Shown: positions 1-6,908, numbered from the stretch's first letter. The stretch is 12,618 nt of DNA from Deltaproteobacteria bacterium (GCA_013153415.1 JAADEO010000095.1:1-12618), one strand, 5' to 3'. Translations and numbers: made by a program. The notes: generated by a model not told the origin, from the letters alone.

Positions 1-815
1 GTCGGCCCGATCTCTCTCAGGTCGGACTGGATCGTGGCGATGCTTTCTGCGAAATTGACCTGGTAGCCGACGAAAACCGGGAGAAACAGGCTGAAGATTT
101 TTTCCGCCACGTGACAGAGGGGCAGGTATGAAACCACCATGTCCTGGGTGGTGGGTTCGATCGCGGCGATCGTGCTCAGGGTCGCGGCCTCGATGTTGAG
201 ATGGTTGATCATCGCCCCCTTGGGCTTGCCGGTGGTTCCCGAGGTGTAGATCATGATGCAGACATCCTCGGGCCTCCCCATGGCGACTTCGCTGGCGAAG
301 AGCCCGAGGTTGTCCGCAGCCAGCTTGCGACCGAGTTCCTCCACCTCCTGGAAAGAGATGATATTGTCCTGGCGGTAGCGGCGCAGGCCCTTCATATCAA
401 TGACGATGATTTTCTGCAGTTTCGGCAGCTCGTCCCAGACTTCGAGAATCTTGTCGGTCTGTTCCTGGTCCTCGCAGACCACGAAGCGGGCATCGGCGTG
501 ATTGACGACGTATTGCACCTCCGGGGCGGGGCTGGTCGGATAGACGCCGACGGTCACGCCGCCCAGGGCGATGGTCCCGAGTTCGCTATAGAGCCATTCC
601 CGGCGGTTTTCACTGAGAATGGCGAGATGGTCGCCCCGTTTGAAATCCAGGGCTTTGAGTCCCATGGCGAAATGGGTGACGTGTTCGCGGTACTGCTGCC
701 AGGTGACCCGCTGCCAGATGCCGTACTCCTTCTCCCGCAGGGCGACCTGGTCGGCCCGGCGGGCGGCCTGCTCGAGAAAATTCTGACAAAGGGTTTTTCC
801 GCTCAGCTTAACCAC
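1..815 (-). CDS. Long-chain-type acyl-CoA synthetase (AMP-forming), C-terminus beyond window
   Basis: This is the N-terminal 271 residues of an ANL-superfamily acid:CoA ligase, which activates a carboxylic acid with ATP to an acyl-adenylate and then to acyl-CoA. The adenylation P-loop motif YTSGTTGKPKGAM is at residues 190-202. It is followed by LPLCHVAEK (231-239) and FAESIATIQSDLREIGP (255-271), an arrangement typical of the FAA1/COG1022 long-chain branch. The proposed start is GTG at 815-813, with GGAG at 822-825 (6-nt spacing). It overlaps the livF stop by 13 nt, which suggests translational coupling. The gene leaves the window at base 1, so the acyl-pocket and C-terminal lid motifs cannot be seen. 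As the last visible gene of a Liv-type import operon it probably activates the imported acid, whose identity is not readable here; fatty, branched-chain or aromatic acids are all possible. Confidence 0.9.
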   Translation of the reverse strand, partial: MVKLSGKTLCQNFLEQAARRADQVALREKEYGIWQRVTWQQYREHVTHFAMGLKALDFKRGDHLAILSENRREWLYSELGTIALGGVTVGVYPTSPAPEVQYVVNHADARFVVCEDQEQTDKILEVWDELPKLQKIIVIDMKGLRRYRQDNIISFQEVEELGRKLAADNLGLFASEVAMGRPEDVCIMIYTSGTTGKPKGAMINHLNIEAATLSTIAAIEPTTQDMVVSYLPLCHVAEKIFSLFLPVFVGYQVNFAESIATIQSDLREIGP

Positions 816-1624
816 CGTTTTCTCCGTTTGTAATGTTTGACGTCGCGGTAACTCTTCTCTTCGCCTTCGCCGCCGAAGCCGAGATAGAATTCCTGAACGT
901 CCCGGTCGTTGAGAAGTTGTTCCACGGGACCGTCCAGGACCATGCGCCCGTTTTCCATGATGTAGCCGTAGGAACTGATGGAGAGGGCGATCTGGGCGTT
1001 CTGTTCGACCAGCAGGATCGTGGTGCCTTCACGCTGGTTGATCTCTTTGATGATGGCGAAGATCTCATCGACCAGCAGCGGAGCCAGTCCCAGCGAAGGT
1101 TCATCGAGCATCATCAGTCGGGGCCGGGCCAGCAGGGCCCGGCTGATGGCCAGCATCTGCTGCTCTCCGCCGGAGAGGTAACCGGCCAGCCTTTTGCGGC
1201 GATCCTTGAGAGAGGGGAAGTAGGAGAAGCACTTCTCCATGTCGAGTCTGATTTCAGCCCGGTCGCGCCGGGTATAGGCGCCGCAGTTGAGGTTCTCTTC
1301 GACCGTCAGGTCTTCGAAGACCCGGCGTCCCTCGAGAACCTGGAAGATACCCTTGCGGACGATCTGATGAGGTGCGAGGCCTTGCAGGGAATCTCCCGCG
1401 AACTCGATGTTGCCATCGCTGATCTCGCCGTTTTCGAGGGGGAGAAAACCGCTGATCGCTTTCAGGGTGGTCGATTTCCCGGCCCCGTTCGATCCCAGCA
1501 GAGCCACGATCTCTCCCTCGGGAACCTCCAGTGAAAGTCCCTTGAGGACCAGGATGACGTGATTGTAGATCACCTCGATATTGTTGACCTTGAGGATGGC
1601 CGGAGATGAAGTCGTATCTTCCAT
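803..1624 (-). CDS. livF: Branched-chain amino acid/carboxylate ABC transporter ATPase LivF
   Basis: This is the second cytoplasmic ATPase of a Liv-type (HAAT family) importer, 273 aa from the chosen start. It has Walker A GSNGAGKST at residues 44-52, signature LSGGEQQ at 150-156 and Walker B LMMLDEP at 170-176. The switch position reads VEQN, with Gln in place of the usual H-loop His; this is normal in LivF proteins and not a defect. The C-terminus (FYLGFGG, then a basic YKRRKRW tail) resembles LivF proteins linked to acyl-CoA synthetases. An upstream in-frame ATG at 1708 would add 28 residues with no family similarity and would lie in a strong hairpin. The ATG at 1624 directly precedes the conserved ILKVNNIEVIY and is preferred, although its ribosome site (AGAGACTG region) is weak. 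The 3' end overlaps the synthetase start by 13 nt, and the gene sits 107 nt after the binding-protein gene. Confidence 0.93.
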   Translation of the reverse strand: MEDTTSSPAILKVNNIEVIYNHVILVLKGLSLEVPEGEIVALLGSNGAGKSTTLKAISGFLPLENGEISDGNIEFAGDSLQGLAPHQIVRKGIFQVLEGRRVFEDLTVEENLNCGAYTRRDRAEIRLDMEKCFSYFPSLKDRRKRLAGYLSGGEQQMLAISRALLARPRLMMLDEPSLGLAPLLVDEIFAIIKEINQREGTTILLVEQNAQIALSISSYGYIMENGRMVLDGPVEQLLNDRDVQEFYLGFGGEGEEKSYRDVKHYKRRKRWLS

Positions 1625-1682
1625 CAGTCTCTGTCCGGTTGTCTGGGGGCGCCAGTGTTGGGTGAACAGGGTTATCTCGGCT

Positions 1683-1709
1683 GTTGCCGGAGCTGAACTC
1701 TCCGGCAAC
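1683..1709 (-). other. Perfect 10-bp intergenic hairpin between binding-protein gene and livF
   Basis: GTTGCCGGAG (1683-1692) is exactly complementary to CTCCGGCAAC (1700-1709) across a 7-nt loop, giving a GC-rich stem in the 107-nt gap. No U-run follows on the minus strand, so it is not a standard intrinsic terminator. Such hairpins after a highly expressed binding-protein gene often stabilise the upstream mRNA 3' end or partly reduce readthrough, lowering ATPase relative to binding protein. That role is inferred here. Confidence 0.6.
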
Positions 1710-1731
1710 GGCCGAGGATGAGAATAATTGT

Positions 1732-2910
1732 TTATTTCAGATAGATCCAGTCGGAGGCCGGGACGAATTCACCCTTGCGGGCGACGTAAACCCGGCCGAC
1801 ACCGGTGGCGTTGCTGTCTTTGAAACTGATTTTGCCGGCGAAGTTGCCGGTATCCCACTCCTTGACCAGGGGCAGCATGTCTTTCAGGTTGGGACCGGTG
1901 ATCGGCAGCCCCCTCTCCTTGCACATCCGGGCCACTTTGACGAAAATCATGCCGGTGAACCAGCCCTGCATATAGGAGTTCGGCCGGTAGTCGACCTTGG
2001 GGTGGTGTTTCTGGTTGTAGTCCCGGATGGTTTTGATCATCTTGACGTCGGTCTGGCCCCAGTAGGCGTAGGGGCAGACTCCCATGTAACCCTCGCCGTC
2101 GGCTCCCAGTTTGCCCAGCAGCATTTTCGACATGGCCCAGAAGGTGCCCATGAAGGTGGTGTCGAGACCGAAATCGCGGGCTCCCTTGATCACCGAGGGA
2201 ATCGGCGGCACCACGTATCCCTGGAAGATGCAGTAGTCGGGATTGTGACGTTTGAGGTCGAGAATCTGGCTCGAGACATCGACCGCGCCGACCTTGGTGA
2301 TCTCTTCGGCCACCACTTTAACGCCCAGTTTCTTCGCCATTTCCCGGGCGTAGGGAATGGGGTCGCGGCCGAACTCGGTATCGCTGTAGAAGAAAGCGAC
2401 GGTCGCCTTTTTACCCTTGGTCTTGGGGTGGTCGGCGATGTATTTGAGCAGCAGGCCGAACTGCTGGGCGTAGGTCGGGCCGGAGACGAACATGTAGGGA
2501 TTTTTCTCCCGGTCGGCCAGTTCCTGGGAAAACGAGGTGGAACCGTAGAGGATTTTATACTTGTTGTTGATCTCCGGAGCCAGGGCCTTGCCCTCGCCGG
2601 TCGATTCTCCGTAATTCATGACCGGATGCTCCTTGGCCATGATCTTTTTGAAAGAGGCTATGGCCCGTTTCAGATCGTAGCCGGTATCTTCGTAGATGTA
2701 CTCGATCTTCAGACCGCCGATGCCGCCCTGTTCGTTGGCGTAGGCCAGAGAATCGGCCAGGCCCTGATGCAGGTGCTTGCCGGCGAAGGCGAAGCGGCCG
2801 GTAAGCGGCTGCTGGGCGCTGATTTTAACGGTTTCCGCGGCTCCGGCCAGGCCGGCCGCCAGACTCAGACAAGCGGCCAGGATCAGACTCTGCAAAATTT
2901 TGGAACGCAT
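1732..2910 (-). CDS. Periplasmic substrate-binding protein of Liv-type ABC importer
   Basis: This 392-aa protein is of the LivJ/LivK (Peripla_BP_6) type. It captures the substrate in the periplasm and delivers it to LivHM. A signal peptide is clear: basic MRSK, then a hydrophobic core, with probable cleavage after LAGA (24) before AETVKIS. The mature part begins with the family pattern ISAQQPLTGRFAFAGKHLHQGLADSLAYANEQGGIGG (about residues 30-66) and has the two-lobe periplasmic fold length. LAAC at 11-14 resembles a lipobox, so lipoprotein anchoring is a lesser alternative. The ribosome site is excellent (AAGGAGG at 2916-2922), consistent with high expression relative to the other operon genes. 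The gene sits between livM (77 nt upstream) and livF (107 nt downstream), both wider gaps than elsewhere. The ligand cannot be predicted from sequence; a small carboxylate or branched-chain amino acid analogue is likely given the linked CoA ligase. Confidence 0.92.
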   Translation of the reverse strand: MRSKILQSLILAACLSLAAGLAGAAETVKISAQQPLTGRFAFAGKHLHQGLADSLAYANEQGGIGGLKIEYIYEDTGYDLKRAIASFKKIMAKEHPVMNYGESTGEGKALAPEINNKYKILYGSTSFSQELADREKNPYMFVSGPTYAQQFGLLLKYIADHPKTKGKKATVAFFYSDTEFGRDPIPYAREMAKKLGVKVVAEEITKVGAVDVSSQILDLKRHNPDYCIFQGYVVPPIPSVIKGARDFGLDTTFMGTFWAMSKMLLGKLGADGEGYMGVCPYAYWGQTDVKMIKTIRDYNQKHHPKVDYRPNSYMQGWFTGMIFVKVARMCKERGLPITGPNLKDMLPLVKEWDTGNFAGKISFKDSNATGVGRVYVARKGEFVPASDWIYLK

Positions 2911-2915
2911 TTCTC

Positions 2916-2922
2916 CCTCCTT
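2916..2922 (-). promoter_or_regulatory. Strong Shine-Dalgarno of the binding-protein gene
   Basis: AAGGAGG on the minus strand, 5 nt before the ATG at 2910. It is the strongest ribosome site in the operon and suits a binding protein needed in excess over the permease and ATPases. Confidence 0.8.
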
Positions 2923-2987
2923 TTTCTGGGGTTTTCTGGGAAGACGGATCGGTCTTTCCAGGTTTTAAAATATTGATCCATAGTGCT

Positions 2988-4031
2988 CTAGTGCTTGAAA
3001 GGCCAGAGGCGGAAGAAATTCTTTATCCGGCACCAGATCTCCGCCAGGCCGTGGGGTTCGAAAACCAGGAAAACCACGATCAGCAGACCGAAAACCACCG
3101 TCTGCAGGGGAAAGAGAAAAGCCATCGCCTGGGGAAACATGCTTTCGAAATACTTGAGCACGCTTTGCAGCAGTTCGGGGATCATGGTCATGAAGATGGC
3201 CCCGTAGATGGCTCCGAGGATATTGCCGAGCCCGCCGACGATGATCATGGCCAGGTAGCGGATGCTTTCGTGCAGGGGAAAGTGTTCCGGAGTGATCGAG
3301 CGCAGATGTCCGACCCAGAGGCTGCCGGCGATGCCGGCCAGAAAAGAGCTTATGGCGAAGGCGTAGAGTTTGTAACGGAAAAGGTTGATGCCCATCAGCT
3401 CGGCCGAGATATCGCGGTCGCGGATGGCGATGAAGGCCCGTCCCATCCGGGTCCGGAAAAGGTTGCGGCTGACGGTCGCTGCGATGATGACGACGACGGC
3501 CGTGATCCAGTAGAAGGAGAACTCGCTGTCGATCTTCAGGCCGAAAACCTCCGGGGCGGGAACGTTGAGTCCCCGGATGCCGCCGGTCAGCGTTTCCCAG
3601 TGGACGAAAAGGAACTCGAAGATGACCTGCGCGGCCAGGGTCGTGATGCAGAGATAGAGCCCCTTCATCCGCATCGACGGGGCTCCGACCAGGATGCCGA
3701 AAAACGCGGCCGCGAGTCCGGCCAGGGGCAGACAGAGCAGGTAGGGCAGACCGAAACGGTTGGTCAGGATGGCCGAGGTGTAGGCCCCGATGCCGATGAA
3801 GGCGGCATGCCCCAGGGAGATCTGTCCGGTCGCTCCGGTCAGGATGTTCAGACCCAGCGCCGCGACGATGGCGATCCCGGTGATATTGGCCATGTAGAGC
3901 AGATAGTCGCCGGCGAAGAAGGGAAAGGCCGCCATGGCCGCAAACAGCACTCCCAGCCAGAAACGGCTCGTCGGGGTGCTGAAAACCGCTTCGTCGGCGG
4001 CGTAGCTCTCTTTGTAATCACCAATTCTCAT
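2988..4031 (-). CDS. livM: Liv-type ABC transporter permease LivM
   Basis: This inner-membrane permease (347 aa) pairs with LivH to form the translocation path. It has many hydrophobic segments and the LivM hallmark NILTGATGQISLGHAAFIGIGAYTSAIL at about residues 62-89. The cytoplasmic ATPase-contact region RMGRAFIAIRDRDISAELMGIN is at 195-216, and the conserved MIIVGGLGNILGAIYGA at 262-278. An extra hydrophilic N-terminal stretch (residues 1-22) precedes the first membrane segment, as in many LivM proteins. The start at 4031 has only a weak GGA ribosome site about 11 nt upstream, but no better in-frame start exists. It lies 66 nt after livH and 77 nt before the binding-protein gene in the same transcription direction. 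Confidence 0.94.
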   Translation of the reverse strand: MRIGDYKESYAADEAVFSTPTSRFWLGVLFAAMAAFPFFAGDYLLYMANITGIAIVAALGLNILTGATGQISLGHAAFIGIGAYTSAILTNRFGLPYLLCLPLAGLAAAFFGILVGAPSMRMKGLYLCITTLAAQVIFEFLFVHWETLTGGIRGLNVPAPEVFGLKIDSEFSFYWITAVVVIIAATVSRNLFRTRMGRAFIAIRDRDISAELMGINLFRYKLYAFAISSFLAGIAGSLWVGHLRSITPEHFPLHESIRYLAMIIVGGLGNILGAIYGAIFMTMIPELLQSVLKYFESMFPQAMAFLFPLQTVVFGLLIVVFLVFEPHGLAEIWCRIKNFFRLWPFKH

Positions 4032-4069
4032 AGGTTCATTCCGGTTTCGGCATGGTATCTCTAAGGTTT

Positions 4070-4093
4070 CGCAGCCAATGAAGAAGAGCTGCG
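4070..4093 (-). other. Small hairpin in the livH-livM gap
   Basis: CGCAGC (4070-4075) and GCTGCG (4088-4093) can form a 6-bp stem with a 12-nt loop just after the livH stop codon. There is no U-run. It may be an mRNA-processing or stability element, but could be chance. Confidence 0.25.
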
Positions 4094-4097
4094 GGGT

Positions 4098-4982
4098 TTA
4101 CAGCCTTTCGATCTCCTTGCGGCCGAAAAGGCCGTAGGGGCGGAACATCAGGATCAGGACCAGGACGATGAAGGGCGCGACATTCTTCACCCCGCCGCCG
4201 ACCAGGGAATCGAGGTAGCCGCCGGCCAGGTTCTCGATGATGCCGACGATGAAGCCGCCGATAACGGCGCCGCCGATGGAATCGAGGCCTCCGAGAATCA
4301 CGACCGGAAAGATTTTCAGGCCGACTCCGCCGAGATTGGGCTGGACTCCGCCGATGTTGCCGATGATCAGGCCTCCGATCGAGGCGGCCATGCTGCCGAA
4401 GATCCAGGCCAGGGTGAACATGCTGCGGACGTTGATGCCCATCGAGAAAGCCGCCATCTGGTCGCCGGCCGTGGCCCGCATGGCGACGCCGATCTTGGCG
4501 TATTTGAAGATCAGGGCGAAGATCGCCACCGTGATCATGGCGACGACGAAACCCCAGAAGAGGTTGGAACGGATTATCAGGTTGCCGATGACGATCGGAG
4601 CCCGGGGAAAGAGCGGGGGAAAGCTTTTGAAATCGGAGGACCAGATGATCTCGGCCAGTCCCATCAGGATCGAACTCAAGCCGATGGTCACCATGACGAT
4701 GCTGATCGTCGGCTGTCCCAGCATGTGGCGCAGAATGGTCTTTTCCACCAGCAGTCCGAGCAGTCCGGCTCCGGCCATCACCATGAGAAAGGCGGGGATC
4801 GCCGGCATGCCGACGAGGACGGTGCAGGTATAGAAGATGTAGGCGCCGATCATCATGAATTCGCCGGTGGCGAAATTGATGATGCTGGTGGCCTTGTAGA
4901 TGAGGACGAAGCCGAGCGCGATGAGGGCGTAGATGCCGCCGACGGCGATGCCGCTGGTCAGTAGCAGGAGGAAAAAGTCCAT
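4098..4982 (-). CDS. livH: Liv-type ABC transporter permease LivH
   Basis: This inner-membrane permease has 294 aa, the usual LivH length. The N-terminal pattern GGIYALIALGFVLIYKATSIINFATGEFMMIGAY (residues 15-48) is diagnostic. The ATPase-facing loop KIGVAMRATAGDQMAAFSMGIN is at 163-184, and PVVILGGLDSIGGAVIGGFIVGIIENLAGGYL (226-257) is the conserved C-terminal segment. It ends RPYGLFGRKEIERL, as typical family members do. The ATG follows the livG stop after only 2 nt, and its ribosome site lies in the end of livG, so the two genes are probably translationally coupled. Confidence 0.95.
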   Translation of the reverse strand: MDFFLLLLTSGIAVGGIYALIALGFVLIYKATSIINFATGEFMMIGAYIFYTCTVLVGMPAIPAFLMVMAGAGLLGLLVEKTILRHMLGQPTISIVMVTIGLSSILMGLAEIIWSSDFKSFPPLFPRAPIVIGNLIIRSNLFWGFVVAMITVAIFALIFKYAKIGVAMRATAGDQMAAFSMGINVRSMFTLAWIFGSMAASIGGLIIGNIGGVQPNLGGVGLKIFPVVILGGLDSIGGAVIGGFIVGIIENLAGGYLDSLVGGGVKNVAPFIVLVLILMFRPYGLFGRKEIERL

Positions 4983-4984
4983 GA

Positions 4985-5761
4985 TCAGCCGTGTTTCCGT
5001 TTCTCGCCCAGGTAAGCCTTGAGGACTTCCGGGTGTTTTTGTATCTCCCCGGGGGTGCCTTCGGCGATCTTGCAGCCGAAATTGAGCACCATGATCCGGT
5101 CGGAGATGTCCATGATCATTCGCATGTCGTGTTCGATGATGACAATGGTCAGGTCGCGTTCCTCCTGGATGTCGAGGATGAAACGCACCATGTCTTCGGT
5201 CTCCTCGGCGTTCATCCCGGCCACCGGTTCATCCAGCAGCAGGATCTTGGGGCGCATGGCCAGGGCCCGGGCCAGCTCGACCCTTTTCTGCAGTCCGTAG
5301 GCCAGGGTGCTGACCGGTTGCTTGCGGATATGTTCGATCTCCAGGAAATCGATGATCTCCCTTTCGATCTCTTCCCTGAGCTTCATCTCTTCCCGGTGGG
5401 CGCGGCCCCAGTAGAGCAGCGTGTCCAGCAATCCGCTTTTCAGGTGGGCGTGGCTGCCGAGCTTGATGTTGTCGAGCACCGTCATGCCGTGGAAAAGGGC
5501 GATGTTCTGGAAGGTCCGGGCCAGTCCCAGGGCGGCCCGGCGGTCCGGAGAGAGCGAGGAGATGTCGTTCCCGGTGAAAATGATGTCGCCCGCCTGTTGC
5601 CGGTAGAAACCTCCCAGGCAGTTCAGAATCGAGGTTTTGCCGGCCCCGTTGGGACCGATGATGGCGTAGATCTCTCCTTCGTTCACCGTGAAGCTGACAT
5701 CGTCGAGGACCTGGAGGCCGCCGAAAGCGAGACGCAGATTGTTGACTTCGAGGATAGGCAT
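4985..5761 (-). CDS. livG: Liv-type ABC transporter ATPase LivG
   Basis: This is the first ATPase of the Liv importer (258 aa) and the first gene of the operon. It has Walker A GPNGAGKT at residues 36-43, Q-loop TFQNIALF at 83-90, Walker B ILLLDEP at 173-179 and switch His in IIEHDM (His211). The signature is LAYGLQKR (153-160) in place of LSGGQ; LivG proteins normally carry such a variant. The long insertion after the Q-loop (about 105-140) and the AGMNAEETEDM segment after Walker B are also LivG traits. The start ATG at 5761 gives the expected MPILEVNNLRLAFGG opening but has a poor ribosome site (GACAGAAAAAC). That leader lies at the outer base of the long inverted repeat 5762-6048, so translation may depend on leader folding (inference). 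Confidence 0.95.
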   Translation of the reverse strand: MPILEVNNLRLAFGGLQVLDDVSFTVNEGEIYAIIGPNGAGKTSILNCLGGFYRQQAGDIIFTGNDISSLSPDRRAALGLARTFQNIALFHGMTVLDNIKLGSHAHLKSGLLDTLLYWGRAHREEMKLREEIEREIIDFLEIEHIRKQPVSTLAYGLQKRVELARALAMRPKILLLDEPVAGMNAEETEDMVRFILDIQEERDLTIVIIEHDMRMIMDISDRIMVLNFGCKIAEGTPGEIQKHPEVLKAYLGEKRKHG

Positions 5762-6048
5762 GTTTTTCTGTCGGCAGTTAGCAATGTCCGGTCAGGTTTT
5801 TGCAAGTCGTTCGTTCCAGGGCTGAGAGGGTGGTTTCCCGGAACGGCTCGCGAAATATCGTCGTTTTTCTTAAGCGAACGGAGCGGCCGAAATTGATGCT
5901 GTTTGAGTGCGTCAGCACGAGTTTATCCATTTCAGCGCAGTGAGCGCTTAGAAAAACAGATGTTGAGCGTAAGAAGTGGAGGGGAACTACCCTCTTCGGC
6001 CCGGGTCGCAAGTTTCCAACCGGATACCACTGGTCGGCAGTGGAAAAT
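5762..6048. repeat. Giant imperfect inverted repeat (foldback element) upstream of livG
   Basis: The left arm (about 5762-5897) and right arm (about 5925-6048) are diverged reverse complements around a 27-nt centre. Properly nested matching blocks, found by hand, are: CTGTCGG-CAGT (5768-5778) with 6029-6040; TCCGGT (5787-5792) with 6019-6024; 5825-5839 with 5981-5995 (13 of 15); 5849-5859 with 5959-5969 (8 of 11); 5863-5876 with 5945-5957 (13 pairs, one bulge); and 5889-5897 with 5925-5933 (8 of 9). The centre holds a small GTGC-GTCA-GCAC hairpin. No credible coding sequence lies inside. It could be a decayed MITE-like foldback repeat, two inverted copies of a dispersed intergenic repeat, or a large structured leader RNA. 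No clear target-site duplication was seen. Confidence 0.7.
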
Positions 6049-6095
6049 ACGGTGAAACGGCAAGCGAAAAGCCGTGACGGTGTTTTATTGTTATC

Positions 6096-6124
6096 AGAAT
6101 AGCGGAAAGCGGCAGGCGTGTAAA
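6096..6124 (-). promoter_or_regulatory. Candidate sigma-70 promoter of the liv operon
   Basis: On the minus strand, TTTACA (6119-6124, 5 of 6 to the -35 consensus) is separated by exactly 17 nt from TATTCT (6096-6101, 4 of 6 to the -10 consensus). Transcription would begin near 6089 and give a leader of about 330 nt that includes the whole inverted repeat before livG. It is the best match I found between the response-regulator gene and livG. Confidence 0.4.
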
Positions 6125-6146
6125 TCGGTGAAGTCTATAACGTCGC

Positions 6147-6186
6147 GTAGGTAAAAAGAGGAAAATTCATGAGGCTATTTACCTAC
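6147..6186. repeat. 9-bp perfect inverted repeat downstream of the response-regulator gene
   Basis: GTAGGTAAA (6147-6155) and TTTACCTAC (6178-6186) are perfect complements, 22 nt apart, starting 39 nt past the response-regulator stop and 23 bp upstream of the candidate liv -35 box. No U-run follows the stem, so it is not a standard terminator. It could be an operator with two half sites or a stem closing the 3' end of the kinase-regulator mRNA. Apart from this dyad and the promoter candidate I see nothing in 6049-6224. Confidence 0.5.
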
Positions 6187-6224
6187 AAGGAGCGGTGGGG
6201 CGAAAGGATAGCGTCAAGGTGGGT

Positions 6225-6908
6225 TCAGGGGGCTCCGAATTCCACCCATAAAACGGCGTAGCGAATCAGTTCGGCACCATGTTTGAGACCGAGCTTCTCC
6301 TTGATGCGCTCCCGGTAGGTACCGATGGTCTTGGCGCTGATGTGCAGCCGGGCCGCGATTTCGGCCGTGGAGAAGCCCCTGCCGATCAGGCCCAGGACCT
6401 CGAGCTCCCGGTCGCTCAGGGAGCCGATGGCCGGGATCTCGTCGGATTCGGCTTTTCCGGTCAGACGGTCGACTATCCGGGTCATGATCTTGCTGCTGAC
6501 ATAGATGTTGCCGGCCAGGATATGGCGCAGGGCCTCGATAACCGATTCCGAGGCCTCCTGTTTCATGATGTAGCCCCGGGCTCCGGCGAGGATGCATCTT
6601 TCGGCGTGAATCGCCTCGTCATGCATGGAAAGGACCAGCATCGGAATCCGGTATTTGCGCTTATCGACCTCCTTGATGAGATCAAGGCCCAGGCTCTCCT
6701 TCAGGGAGAGGTCGACGATGATCAGGTCGGGACGATTTTTTTCTATCTCCTCGAGGGCGGCAGTCAGGTTGTCGACCATGCCGCAGACGGCAAGATCGCT
6801 CTCCTGGTTGATGAGCTCCCGCATCCCCATGCTGAAAATGGGATGGTCTTCAACCAGTAAAACCCGATTCTGCGTCTGTCGCGGTGGCTGGTTCCGATCA
6901 GTTTCCAT
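6225..6908 (-). CDS. NarL/FixJ-family two-component response regulator
   Basis: This cytoplasmic transcription regulator has 227 aa from the chosen start. The receiver domain spans about residues 14-130: acidic pair Glu20-Asp21 (VLLVEDHPIF), phosphoacceptor Asp66 (DLIIVDLSL), Ser94 and Lys116. The LuxR-type helix-turn-helix is at about 161-220 (LSDRELEVLGLIGRGFSTAEIAARLHISAKTIGTYRERIKEKL). All key receiver residues are present. An ATG 15 nt further upstream (6923) would overlap the ribosome site itself; GGAGG at 6917-6921 sits 8 nt before the ATG at 6908, so 6908 is preferred. The gene overlaps the kinase stop by 11 nt, marking the two as a cognate pair. Targets are unknown; the liv operon downstream is the nearest candidate. 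Confidence 0.94.
   Translation of the reverse strand: METDRNQPPRQTQNRVLLVEDHPIFSMGMRELINQESDLAVCGMVDNLTAALEEIEKNRPDLIIVDLSLKESLGLDLIKEVDKRKYRIPMLVLSMHDEAIHAERCILAGARGYIMKQEASESVIEALRHILAGNIYVSSKIMTRIVDRLTGKAESDEIPAIGSLSDRELEVLGLIGRGFSTAEIAARLHISAKTIGTYRERIKEKLGLKHGAELIRYAVLWVEFGAP

Noticed and set aside
998..1006. Missing H-loop histidine in LivF (VEQN)
   Set aside because: Gln at this position is normal for LivF proteins, so it is not a defect.
1684..2976. 430-codon open frame on the plus strand opposite the binding-protein gene
   Set aside because: It mirrors the well-supported binding protein, has no recognisable fold or ribosome site, and is explained by codon bias on the other strand.
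2978..2995. GCACTA direct repeat at the end of livM
   Set aside because: There are two six-base copies only, one overlapping the stop codon; this is within chance expectation.
2973..4064. 363-codon open frame on the plus strand opposite livM
   Set aside because: It is a highly charged, low-information sequence antisense to a typical permease gene.
5778..6011. 77-codon minus-strand frame in the livG leader
   Set aside because: It begins with TTG without a ribosome site, lies across the centre and arms of the inverted repeat, and has no recognisable protein features. An internal ATG at 5930 also lacks a ribosome site.
6005..6023. Sigma-54-like GG-N10-GC on the minus strand upstream of livG
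   Set aside because: GG, TT and GC are correctly spaced, but the CAC part of the -24 element is absent and it lies within the right arm of the foldback. The sigma-70 match at 6096-6124 is better, and the nearby regulator is of NarL type.
6147..6186. Intrinsic terminator for the response-regulator gene
   Set aside because: The stem is real, but the loop is 22 nt, the stem is not GC-rich and no U-run follows, so termination by this element is not supported.
6169..6261. 30-codon plus-strand frame with an AGAGG-like site upstream
   Set aside because: The ribosome-like site is reasonable, but the frame overlaps the 3' end of the response-regulator gene in antisense and spans one arm of the 6147-6186 dyad. 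There is no conservation evidence to support a small protein.
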